From: an uncultured Eubacteriales bacterium
Lineage (GTDB): Bacteria; Bacillota_A; Clostridia; Christensenellales; Aristaeellaceae
Length of the DNA: 5,034 nt
Assembly: GCA_900313545.1 (NCBI GenBank)
Contig: OMRS01000260.1
Coordinates: 1-5,034, forward strand
Direction: 5' to 3'
Below, one piece after another: positions 1-5,034 of the stretch. The translations under genes and the position numbers were made by a program. The notes beneath the pieces were generated by a model that was given only the letters and a program-made list of their open reading frames with translations, made no database searches and was not told the origin of the DNA. Every line of letters begins with the position of its first letter. Positions within the stretch are counted from its first letter, which is position 1.

Positions 1-437
1 GCGGCCATGGTTCCGCCCGTCACCACGACGGAAGGCAGGTTCAGGCGGGCCTGTCCCATCAGGTTGCCCGGCATGCCCTTGTCGCAGCTGGCGATAAACA
101 CCCCCGCGTCAAAGGGGGTGGCGCTGCCGTGGATCTCGATCATGCCGGCGATCATTTCCCGGCTGGCAAGAGAAAAGTTGATCCCGTCATGGCCCTGACT
201 CTCCCCGTCGCAGATATCCGTACAGTAATAGCGGGCCCCGATGCCCCCGGCTTCCGTTACCCCCCGGCGGGCCTCTTCCACCAGCCGGTCCAGATGTCCC
301 GAACCCGGGTGGCTGTCTCCAAATGTGCTTTCAATCATGACCTGGACTTTGTCCAGGTCCTCCGGCTTCCATCCCGTTCCGATGCGCAGGGGATCCGCTT
401 CCGGAGAAAGCTCTCTCAGTTTCTGGCTTGGACGCAT
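1..437 (-). CDS. IlvD/Edd-family dehydratase, N-terminal part (sugar-acid dehydratase-like)
   Basis: This gene runs off the left edge; 145 complete codons are visible. The family dehydrates dihydroxy-acids or aldonic acids to 2-keto acids in the cytoplasm using an Fe-S cluster and Mg2+. Visible signatures are CDGESQGHDGINFSL (residues 76-90), aligning with the DDG...GHGGM...SL block of IlvD, and IASCDKGMPGNLM (115-127), aligning with the NCDK..PG block. There C118 should be a cluster ligand, D119 a Mg ligand and K120 the modified lysine. A GGT motif at 141-143 matches the family's GGPM. The start at 437 is supported by AAGGAG at 446-451 with an 8-nt spacer. The GTGWKPEDLDK opening and CDKG motif resemble YjhG/YagF-type aldonate dehydratases more than biosynthetic IlvD, and an FCD-regulator stump lies upstream. 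I therefore infer sugar-acid catabolism. The third cluster cysteine and the substrate-deciding C-terminal half lie outside the window, so the substrate is unknown. Confidence 0.9.
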   Translation of the reverse strand, partial: MRPSQKLRELSPEADPLRIGTGWKPEDLDKVQVMIESTFGDSHPGSGHLDRLVEEARRGVTEAGGIGARYYCTDICDGESQGHDGINFSLASREMIAGMIEIHGSATPFDAGVFIASCDKGMPGNLMGQARLNLPSVVVTGGTMA

Positions 438-445
438 GGGTATCT

Positions 446-451
446 CTCCTT
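446..451 (-). promoter_or_regulatory. Ribosome binding site of the dehydratase gene
   Basis: On the minus strand AAGGAG lies 8 nt before the ATG at 437. It decides the start: two other ATGs lie just upstream, with A positions at 454 and 463. They are in another frame and have no comparable Shine-Dalgarno sequence. Confidence 0.75.
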
Positions 452-507
452 CATTCGGTTCATGGTGTCTGGCGACGCTTCCTTGAAGCCCTTGTTGGTC
501 CTGTCCT

Positions 508-532
508 CCTCCGGAGCATGTCTGTCCGGAGG
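508..532. repeat. 8-bp inverted repeat in the regulator-dehydratase gap
   Basis: CCTCCGGA (508-515) and TCCGGAGG (525-532) are perfect inverted repeats separated by 9 nt. They sit in the 127-bp gap between the FCD-regulator stop and the dehydratase start. No T-run follows on either strand, so it does not look like a rho-independent terminator. It could be an operator or an mRNA hairpin in the operon, but chance is possible in GC-rich DNA. Confidence 0.4.
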
Positions 533-564
533 CTGCCCGATTCCGTGATCCCCCCTTTATCCGT

Positions 565-711
565 CTACTCTCCCACAGAGAGGTTCAGCGCCCTGAGACT
601 TGAATCCACATAGGTGCGAATGGCCTGCTGCACTTTTTCCGGCTTCCCGTCGGTCAGCGCATCGATGATCGCCCTGTGCTCCACCAGCGTGCTCAGGTGC
701 CGTTCCAGCGT
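565..711 (-). pseudogene. C-terminal remnant of a GntR-family FCD-domain transcriptional regulator
   Basis: Only the last ~48 codons are recognisable, ending in TAG at 565-567. The segment TLVEHRAIIDALTDGKPEKV followed by a last amphipathic helix (QQAIRTYVDSSLRAL) is the classic end of an FCD ligand-binding domain. There the EHRAIIDAL helix carries a metal/ligand-binding histidine and is followed by a short loop and a final helix. FCD regulators are normally about 220-250 residues, with an N-terminal winged helix-turn-helix; that domain and most of FCD are missing. The reading frame stays open on the minus strand to 1455, but beyond about 711 it is antisense to the beta-helix gene and has no FCD character. 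It lies directly upstream of the dehydratase on the same strand, the usual arrangement for a local sugar-acid regulator. As it stands here it could not bind DNA. Confidence 0.7.
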
Positions 712-1647
712 GCGCGCAACCATATCCACCACTGCGCCCGCGGTCTGTGGCTGGACTGGCAGGCACAGGGGACCCGTGTGACCCAGAACCTCTTCCATGA
801 CAACCAGCCTCCGGCAGGAACCGAGATTACCGGCGAACTCGCCCTGGCGGAAGACCTGTTCGTCGAGGTCTCCCACGGGCCCACGCTCATCGACAACAAC
901 ATTTTCCTGTCCGCCGTGTCCGCGAGGCTGTGCACCCAGGGACTGGCCTTCGTGCACAATCTCATCGCCGGTTTCTTCTCCTACGTGGGGGAGGGCGTCA
1001 ACAACGGCGGCGTCCGCTTTGCCACCCCGCGCTATACCCCCTATCACGTGCCCCATGAAACCGAGGTTGCAGGCTTCATGACCATCCTTCACGGCGATGC
1101 CCGTTTTTACAACAACATCTTCCTCCAGCAGCCCGTTTCCCAGGAGTACCTCTCCTTCGCCCGCGCAAACGGTCTGGAATCCATGATGACCTTTACCGCC
1201 GGCGCAAAGCCCTATGAGGGGTATCCCACCCAGGAGGAGTACCTTTCCCGCTTCACCTATGCCACTGCCAAGGACAGGCGCTTCAGGGACATGTATTATG
1301 ACCATCTTCGGGTCTGGATGAACGGCAACGTCTACATGAACGGCGCGCTCCCCTGCGAGGGAGAGGACAACCACCAGGTGGTCAATGAAAAGGTTTTCCT
1401 CAGCCTCGAGTCCGGTGCTGAGGGCGTGAAGCTTCGCACTGACCTGTTCGAGCATCTGCCGGACATGCAGCTGCTCATGATCGATACGGAGCTGCCGGGC
1501 GAAGCCTTTGAACCCGAAGAACGCTTTGAGAATCCGGACGGAAGTCCGATCCTCTTCAACCGCGACTACTTCGGGTGCACGCGGGACCTCCGGCTGATCC
1601 CCGGGCCTTTTGCCCGCAGGGAGGACGCCGGCAGGATTCTGTTCTGA
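676..1647 (+). CDS. Right-handed parallel beta-helix protein, C-terminal part (N-terminus missing)
   Basis: The frame is open from an ATG at 676, but the first 13 codons are antisense to the FCD remnant and are probably not native. No Shine-Dalgarno sequence precedes 676. Recognisable beta-helix sequence starts near 715: RNHIHHC, GLWLDWQAQGTRVTQNLFHD (residues 23-42 of this frame), then further N-rich turns such as LIDNNIFLS and FYNNIFLQQ. Asparagine ladders of this kind mark pectate-lyase-like helices. The tail (FNRDYFG...RLIPGPFAR) resembles the end of large proteins of roughly 600-700 residues seen in gut Clostridia, so about half is absent. The family includes polysaccharide lyases and glycosidases, but no catalytic site can be assigned. 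No signal peptide can be judged because the N-terminus is lost. The gene ends at TGA 1645-1647 and is followed by a good terminator, so the 3' end is intact. Confidence 0.7.
   Translation: MLHQRAQVPFQRARNHIHHCARGLWLDWQAQGTRVTQNLFHDNQPPAGTEITGELALAEDLFVEVSHGPTLIDNNIFLSAVSARLCTQGLAFVHNLIAGFFSYVGEGVNNGGVRFATPRYTPYHVPHETEVAGFMTILHGDARFYNNIFLQQPVSQEYLSFARANGLESMMTFTAGAKPYEGYPTQEEYLSRFTYATAKDRRFRDMYYDHLRVWMNGNVYMNGALPCEGEDNHQVVNEKVFLSLESGAEGVKLRTDLFEHLPDMQLLMIDTELPGEAFEPEERFENPDGSPILFNRDYFGCTRDLRLIPGPFARREDAGRILF
703..720. other. Junction between two 5'-truncated, head-to-head genes
   Basis: To the left, minus-strand codons read as an FCD-domain C-terminus back to about 703-711. To the right, plus-strand codons read as beta-helix sequence (RNHIHHC, then GLWLDW) from about 715. 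No promoter, start codon or N-terminal domain of either gene lies between. The 8-bp palindrome TGCGCGCA sits at 711-718. No long inverted or direct repeat, transposase or target-site duplication is visible. Either a rearrangement joined the two loci or the contig is chimeric at this point. Confidence 0.65.
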
Positions 1648-1681
1648 TCCCGCTTTTCAAGCATCCTCCGAATCAAACATC

Positions 1682-1715
1682 AAGGGGAGTCCTGTCGGGC
1701 TCCCCTTCCTCTTTT
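1682..1715 (+). terminator. Rho-independent terminator of the beta-helix gene
   Basis: AAGGGGAGTCC (1682-1692) pairs with GGGCTCCCCTT (1697-1707) around a TGTC loop, giving 11 pairs with one G-T wobble. CCTCTTTTGTT follows. It lies 34 nt after the beta-helix stop, and the T-run direction fits the plus-strand gene. The following ~150 bp up to the next terminator holds nothing I can recognise. Confidence 0.8.
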
Positions 1716-1859
1716 GTTCCTGACTCATCCCCGGTCTTCCCTGGACGCAGGCCCCCCCTCCGTCACGCCGGGGCATCCCGTCATGACCGGACACCTCCCG
1801 GATTCTCCTTGCACGGGTCGGTCATTTCCTTCATAATATCCTTCGGGAAGGAATCCGGG

Positions 1860-1884
1860 AAAAACAGTCCGGCATTCCTGCCGG
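1860..1884 (-). terminator. Rho-independent terminator of the nitroreductase gene
   Basis: Read on the minus strand, CCGGCA-GGAA-TGCCGG (1884 down to 1869) is followed by ACTG and then TTTTT (1864-1860). It starts 5 nt beyond the nitroreductase stop. The stem is only 6 bp but all perfect, with a GGAA loop. Confidence 0.75.
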
Positions 1885-1889
1885 CCCTC

Positions 1890-2639
1890 TCAGCCGCCGG
1901 TCCCGTTCTCCGCTCCGGCGAAGTCCCGGAGATAGGCGGCCACAGAGCGCGTCATTTCCCTTGAAAAGTCCGAATTGTACTTGCGAAGGCAGAATGCCTT
2001 CATCCAGGCTTCGTAGTTTTCCTCCGCACAGCGGTTTGACAGCATCTGCCGAAGCTCTCCCTCTGTCCTGCGGTGATAGCGGTTCTCCTGCACGATCTGT
2101 TCCATGGGGCTGCGCCGGGGCTTCTCCCTTTCCCTCTGCTGCGCCGCAGGATAGCCCATGACCAGCAGCGCTGCAGGGAAAACCGTCTCCGGCAGATCAA
2201 GCAGTCTGGCCATTTCCTCCCGGTGCTCCATCACATCCCCGATATAACAGGATCCGATCCCCAGCGACTCCGCGGCCACCACAGCGTTCTGGGCTGCAAT
2301 CAGGGCATCATCCACCGCCAGAAGCAGGTCCCCCACCCCGGGATTCCGGGGATTGCAGCCCGCCAGGCGGAACGCATCCTGCCATTTGAGACAGTCGGCC
2401 AGAAACAGCAGCACCAGTCTGCCCCTTGCAATAAAGGGCTGGTTATCGCACAGCCGGGCCAGCTCCGCCAGGATCTGTGCATCCCTGATCCGCAGGATCG
2501 TATACAGCTGCTGGTTGCCCGCGGTGGGCGCCATGACCGCCGACTCCAGAATCTCCTGTACCAGGGGTTCCTCCAGGTCCCTCTCTTCAAATACCCGCAC
2601 GGATTTCCGCTTCCTGAGCTGTCTTGTCACATCATTCAT
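1890..2639 (-). CDS. Nitroreductase-family FMN flavoprotein
   Basis: A complete 249-residue protein. Nitroreductase-fold enzymes are cytoplasmic FMN proteins that use NAD(P)H to reduce nitro groups, quinones, flavins or similar acceptors. Visible family marks are the N-terminal RKRKSVRVF (9-17), whose basic residues usually contact the FMN phosphate, and APTAGNQQ (37-44). Also visible are the central dimer helix with DDALIAAQNAVVAAESLGIG (110-129), CYIGD (131-135) and MGYP (161-164). The C-terminal extension with KPRRSPMEQIV (173-183) and RKYNSDFSREM resembles the longer NfsA/FRP-like or Clostridia-type nitroreductases rather than ~200-residue NfsB types. The start at 2639 is fixed by AGGAG (2646-2650), 6 nt upstream. 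It diverges from the cysteine-rich gene with 52 bp between starts and converges on the beta-helix gene. The physiological substrate cannot be told from sequence. Confidence 0.9.
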   Translation of the reverse strand: MNDVTRQLRKRKSVRVFEERDLEEPLVQEILESAVMAPTAGNQQLYTILRIRDAQILAELARLCDNQPFIARGRLVLLFLADCLKWQDAFRLAGCNPRNPGVGDLLLAVDDALIAAQNAVVAAESLGIGSCYIGDVMEHREEMARLLDLPETVFPAALLVMGYPAAQQREREKPRRSPMEQIVQENRYHRRTEGELRQMLSNRCAEENYEAWMKAFCLRKYNSDFSREMTRSVAAYLRDFAGAENGTGG

Positions 2640-2691
2640 TGTCCGCTCCTTTCCAGGTGTCCCGCACCCTGACCATTCAACGGAGGTTCAC
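2640..2691. promoter_or_regulatory. 52-bp divergent intergenic region with both ribosome binding sites
   Basis: It holds AGGAG for the nitroreductase (2646-2650, minus, 6-nt spacer) and GGAGG for the cysteine-rich gene (2682-2686, plus, 5-nt spacer). I see no convincing -10/-35 pair on either strand. With so little room, any promoters must overlap each other or lie inside the opposite coding region. Confidence 0.6.
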
Positions 2692-3360
2692 ATGTCCAGC
2701 TACTATCTTCCCAGCTGCGCCTTTTCCCGCACCTTTCCTGAGGAATCCCGGCACATCCAGGCGTACGCATCCTCCCATCTGTCCCTTGAACTCCTGGGCT
2801 GCTGCGAGGGAGTCTGCCGCGATCCCGACTTTTTGCAGCCCGGAGACACGGTCGTCTATATCTGCCACAACTGCGAAGCGATTGTGAAGGAATCCCATCC
2901 CGAAGTGAACCTGGTCTCCATCTGGGAGCTCATCGACCAGGACCCGGAGTTTGTCTTTCCCGATTACCGCGGTAAGGAGGTGCTCCTGCAGGACTGCTGG
3001 CGCACCAATGACTGTCCCGGTGAACAGGCTGCCGTGCGCTCCCTGATGGGAAAGGCCCATCTTTCCGTGCGGGAACTGCCCCGGCACGGAGCAGAGGCGG
3101 ATTTCTGCGGCGCCTCTTTGTACCGTCCTACCTCTCCCAAGAACATCGACCTTGCCCCCCACCGCTTCACGGTCCTGGGCGCAGGGCTGTTCACGCCGCA
3201 CTCCGAAGAAGAGCAGCGACGCCTCATGCGCGACTACTGCAAGGCGCACATCTCCCTTCCCGTGGTGGCTTACTGCAAGCACTGCGTCGAGGGGCTGACC
3301 TGGGGCGGTGCCGACTGCCGTCACCTTGGCAGTCTGCTCTTTACTCCCTCTCCCTGGTAA
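2692..3360 (+). CDS. Cysteine-rich protein with tandem CCG-like (HdrB/GlpC-type) motifs, putative Fe-S protein
   Basis: A complete 222-residue soluble protein with GGAGG 5 nt before the ATG; no signal peptide or membrane span. Cysteines fall in two similar blocks. Block one: PSC (C9), GCC (C37, C38), CHNC (C58, C61). Block two: QDCWRTNDC (C102, C108), FCGASL (C139), CKHC (C195, C198), plus C209. This C...CC/CG...CxxC order recalls the CCG domain of HdrB, GlpC and LutA-type proteins, where duplicated domains bind a noncubane [4Fe-4S] cluster or act in thiol/disulfide electron transfer. The second block has FCG where the family has CCG, so one site may be degenerate. Assignment to the family rests on motif order only; overall sequence is unfamiliar. 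Its neighbour across a 52-bp divergent region is a nitroreductase, consistent with a redox role. Substrate and partner are unknown. A longer frame begins at 2353, but its first part is antisense to the nitroreductase. Confidence 0.8.
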   Translation: MSSYYLPSCAFSRTFPEESRHIQAYASSHLSLELLGCCEGVCRDPDFLQPGDTVVYICHNCEAIVKESHPEVNLVSIWELIDQDPEFVFPDYRGKEVLLQDCWRTNDCPGEQAAVRSLMGKAHLSVRELPRHGAEADFCGASLYRPTSPKNIDLAPHRFTVLGAGLFTPHSEEEQRRLMRDYCKAHISLPVVAYCKHCVEGLTWGGADCRHLGSLLFTPSPW

Positions 3361-3369
3361 GGAACCTGT

Positions 3370-3399
3370 CCGCCGGCATCAGCCGGCGGTTTGTCTTTG
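3370..3399 (+). terminator. GC-rich hairpin terminator between convergent genes
   Basis: CCGCCGGC (3370-3377) and GCCGGCGG (3382-3389) pair perfectly around an ATCA loop, followed by TTTGTCTTT on the plus strand. It begins 9 nt after the stop of the cysteine-rich gene and fits as its terminator. On the minus strand the tail (ACAGGTTCC) is poor in T, so termination of the MATE gene here is less certain. The MATE stop codon (3379-3381) lies in the loop. Confidence 0.75.
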
Positions 3400-4773
3400 G
3401 CTTTTCCGGATCACTCCGATCAGCAGCGGCACCGAGCAGGCCATCATGATCATCTCCGTGACCGGCTGCGCCCAGATCATGCCGGAAAACCCGAAGGCGC
3501 GGTTCAGGAGCAGCAGCAGCGGCACATACAGTCCCAGCTGCCTCACCAGGGTAATTCCGAAGGCGTACTGGGGCTTTCCCATGGCCTGGAAGGACATGCG
3601 GCACATGGAGACCGCACCCACAAAAGGCAGATTCCACATCAGGGTGCGGAGCACCCTGCTTCCTGTGGCCGTCACCTCCGGCGAAGCGGTGAAAATGCCG
3701 ACCAGGGAAGGCGCAAAGAAGGCAAAAACCGCCATGACCGCAAGTTCTGTCTCCGTCACCACCTTCAGGCCCGCGCGCAGGACATGAAGCATCCGGTCAT
3801 GGTGCCGGGCGCCATAGTTGTAGCCCATGATGGGCTGCGTGCCTGCGGCGAAGCCCTGATAGATATAGTTGCCCAGGGACATCAGCTTCTGCACGATGCC
3901 CATGGCGGCCACCGTCAGTTCTCCGTAGGCCACTGCAAGGTTGTTGTTGACGATATAGGCCGCCGAGGTCAGCAGCGTTTCCAGTGTCGCGGGCACTCCC
4001 ACCCAGAAGATTTCCTTCAGGATTTCCCCCGTGGGGCACAGGAACCGCCTGCCCGGCCGCAGCAGGGAACGCCCTGTGGCATACACCGCCAGGGAGACCG
4101 CCATCCCTGCGGCATTGCCTGCCACCGTGGCGATGGCCGCACCGCGCACCCCCATCCCCAGCCCGAAGATAAACAGGGGGTCCAGCAGAATATTGACCAC
4201 GGTTCCCAGCACCATGCCCGCCACGCTGTAGCGCACGGAGCCCTCGCTGCGAAGCAGCTGTCCCAGGGTGTAGTTGCCCATGGTGAACAGGCTCCCCGTC
4301 AGGATCACCTGAACATACGACCGGGTATATGCCCGGGTGTTCTCCTGGGCACCCAGGCCCGTGACGATCTGCTCCATCAGAAGATTGCCCGCCACGGCCA
4401 GAATCAGGCCTCCCGCCACCGTCAGGACGCATCCCGTGGTCAGGGTGTGCCGCGCCTTTTCCCTGTCACCGGCTCCCAGGCACCGGGCAATCAGGGAGGA
4501 GGCGCCGGTGCCCACCATATTGGACAGGGCCACGGTGATCATCATCACCGGATATGCAAGGTTCACCGCAGCCAGCTGGTAATCATCCCTCGTCAGTCCG
4601 ATGAAGAAGGTGTCCACCAGGTTGTAGAGCACCATGACCATCATGCCGGCAATCAGGGGCACGCCCATTTTCAGCACGGCCTTCACCGGCTCCTCGCTTT
4701 CCATGGTGGCAATGCGCCGGTCCTTTTCGTTTTCCTTTCCTTTCTGTCTGCTTTCTGTATCCCTTTTATCCAT
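3379..4773 (-). CDS. MATE-family multidrug/cation antiporter (MepA-like)
   Basis: A 464-residue inner-membrane protein of usual family length, with about 12 hydrophobic segments in two halves. MATE proteins export drugs, cationic compounds or metabolites in exchange for Na+ or H+. Typical marks are NLVDTFFIG (51-59) in the first helix, GASSLIARCLGAGDREKA (90-107), RSEGSVRYS (175-183) and NILLDPLFIFGLGMGVRGAA (194-213). In the second half they are GTQPIMGYNYGA (311-322) and FQAMGKPQYA (395-404). I chose the ATG at 4773 because GGAG (4781-4784) lies 7 nt upstream. An in-frame ATG at 4788 would add five residues but has no Shine-Dalgarno sequence. The first ~29 residues are strongly charged and precede the membrane domain (MESEEPVKAVLKMG). 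The gene lies downstream of a hydrolase on the same strand, with a strong hairpin between. The exported substrate cannot be predicted. Confidence 0.93.
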   Translation of the reverse strand: MDKRDTESRQKGKENEKDRRIATMESEEPVKAVLKMGVPLIAGMMVMVLYNLVDTFFIGLTRDDYQLAAVNLAYPVMMITVALSNMVGTGASSLIARCLGAGDREKARHTLTTGCVLTVAGGLILAVAGNLLMEQIVTGLGAQENTRAYTRSYVQVILTGSLFTMGNYTLGQLLRSEGSVRYSVAGMVLGTVVNILLDPLFIFGLGMGVRGAAIATVAGNAAGMAVSLAVYATGRSLLRPGRRFLCPTGEILKEIFWVGVPATLETLLTSAAYIVNNNLAVAYGELTVAAMGIVQKLMSLGNYIYQGFAAGTQPIMGYNYGARHHDRMLHVLRAGLKVVTETELAVMAVFAFFAPSLVGIFTASPEVTATGSRVLRTLMWNLPFVGAVSMCRMSFQAMGKPQYAFGITLVRQLGLYVPLLLLLNRAFGFSGMIWAQPVTEMIMMACSVPLLIGVIRKSQRQTAG

Positions 4774-4780
4774 GTCTCTA

Positions 4781-4784
4781 CTCC
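4781..4784 (-). promoter_or_regulatory. Ribosome binding site deciding the MATE start
   Basis: GGAG on the minus strand, 7 nt before the ATG at 4773. It overlaps the sequence just inside the upstream candidate start at 4788, which lacks its own site, so translation from 4773 is favoured. Confidence 0.65.
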
Positions 4785-4798
4785 GCATTATCCATAAT

Positions 4799-4835
4799 GC
4801 CGGCAGGCCCTCTCATGAGGGCCTGCCGGCTTTTT
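4799..4835. terminator. 14-bp perfect hairpin between hydrolase and MATE genes
   Basis: The arm at 4799-4812 (GCCGGCAGGCCCTC) pairs without mismatch with 4817-4830 around a TCAT loop. On the plus strand TTTTT follows (4831-4835). On the minus strand, the coding direction of both flanking genes, AAAAA precedes the stem and the tail is ATTATGG, with few Ts. The hydrolase TGA (4835-4837) touches the A-tract. It is probably the hydrolase's terminator, or a partial or bidirectional one that lets some transcription into the MATE gene. Confidence 0.75.
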
Positions 4836-5034
4836 CACCTGTCAAAAGGCTGTCCAAGGTATGCCTTCACCACGCTCAGGTACAGGCGCTGCGTCTCATC
4901 CTCTGACATATAGATTTCGTGCTTGGCCCTTTCAAAGCGCACCAGGTTGCCGCAGCGGGTCAGGGCAACAAACCTGTTCTGGTCGCTCTGGCTGACGATG
5001 GTGTCCTGTCCTGCCTGACAAAGCAGAAAGGGCA
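4835..5034 (-). CDS. Alpha/beta hydrolase (PldB/monoglyceride-lipase-like), C-terminal 65 residues
   Basis: The gene enters from the right edge and ends at TGA 4835-4837; 65 codons are visible. PFLLCQAGQDTIVSQSDQNR is the strand and loop that carry the catalytic aspartate (QAGQD) in serine hydrolases of the alpha/beta fold. LVRFERAKHEIYMSED carries the catalytic histidine (KHEIY), about 28 residues later. The pattern G.D..V followed by ..A.HE.....D matches the lysophospholipase PldB / monoacylglycerol lipase group (Hydrolase_4). Such enzymes hydrolyse lysophospholipid or monoacylglycerol esters in the cytoplasm or at the membrane. The nucleophile serine lies outside the window, so activity cannot be confirmed. 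It is the upstream neighbour of the MATE gene on the same strand, 61 bp from its start. Confidence 0.8.
   Translation of the reverse strand, partial: PFLLCQAGQDTIVSQSDQNRFVALTRCGNLVRFERAKHEIYMSEDETQRLYLSVVKAYLGQPFDR

Noticed and set aside
565..1455. A 296-codon minus-strand open frame across the junction
   Set aside because: Only its last ~48 codons look like a protein (FCD tail). The rest is antisense to recognisable beta-helix sequence and reads as low-information GC-rich shadow.
1781..1834. A minus-strand 17-codon ORF (MKEMTDPCKENPGGVRS)
   Set aside because: An AAGGA lies only 4 nt upstream and the peptide matches nothing I know. It sits downstream of the nitroreductase terminator with no promoter seen, so chance is the better explanation.
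1575..1964. A 129-codon plus-strand open frame over the end of the beta-helix gene and the following gap
   Set aside because: It overlaps the beta-helix gene in another frame, runs through two terminators and is Pro/Ser/Arg-rich without a ribosome binding site.
2353..2691. An N-terminal extension of the cysteine-rich protein
   Set aside because: It is in frame but antisense to the nitroreductase, Arg/Ser-rich and without family character. The ATG at 2692 has an excellent GGAGG.
4787..4792. GATAAT on the minus strand as a -10 box for the MATE gene
   Set aside because: Transcription would start at about 4780, after the GGAG ribosome binding site, and the -35 region would fall inside the hairpin.
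3391..4797. A 468-codon plus-strand open frame
   Set aside because: It is antisense to the MATE gene, is very rich in His, Gln, Gly and Arg, shows no family motif, and has no convincing translation start.
1869..4830. A shared GCCGGC core in the hairpins at 1869, 3370 and 4799 as a repeat family
   Set aside because: The common part is only 5-6 bp and the rest differs in length and sequence. GC-rich terminator stems would share this by chance.

Overview
The window looks like chromosomal DNA of a fairly GC-rich member of the Clostridia, probably Lachnospiraceae or a relative. I infer this from strong AGGAG-type ribosome binding sites, compact gene packing with GC-rich hairpin terminators, and gene families that are common there: a large right-handed beta-helix protein, a GntR/FCD regulator beside a sugar-acid dehydratase, a MepA-type MATE exporter and a PldB-like hydrolase. 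No rRNA, tRNA, insertion sequence, CRISPR array or phage gene was seen. The taxonomic guess rests on reading alone, with no database search.

Layout. Bases 1-437 (minus) hold the first 145 codons of an IlvD/Edd-family dehydratase that runs off the left edge. Upstream of it on the same strand (565 to about 711) is only the last ~48 codons of an FCD-domain GntR-type regulator. Abutting this stump, on the opposite strand, is the C-terminal ~310 residues of a right-handed beta-helix protein (homology from about 715, stop at 1647). Both genes lack their 5' halves at the same point (about 703-720). This is either a real rearrangement breakpoint or an assembly/amplification chimera, and it is the most notable thing in the window. 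A rho-independent terminator follows the beta-helix gene.

Bases 1890-2639 (minus) encode a nitroreductase-family flavoprotein with its own terminator. Diverging from it after only 52 bp, 2692-3360 (plus) encodes a 222-residue cysteine-rich protein that reads as a tandem pair of CCG-like (HdrB/GlpC-type) iron-sulfur half-domains. It converges on a MATE-family exporter at 3379-4773 (minus). The two stops are 18 bp apart, and a perfect GC-rich hairpin there carries the exporter's stop codon in its loop. A 14-bp perfect hairpin then separates the exporter from the 3' end of an alpha/beta hydrolase (lysophospholipase/monoglyceride-lipase type) that runs off the right edge at 5034.

How the parts may work together. 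The dehydratase and the regulator stump fit a sugar-acid (aldonate or uronate-derived) catabolic operon under a GntR/FCD repressor. A beta-helix protein would also fit carbohydrate use, but its neighbourhood cannot be trusted across the junction. The nitroreductase and cysteine-rich protein may share a short divergent control region and a redox theme. The hydrolase and MATE exporter are co-oriented and may be transcribed together through the intervening hairpin.
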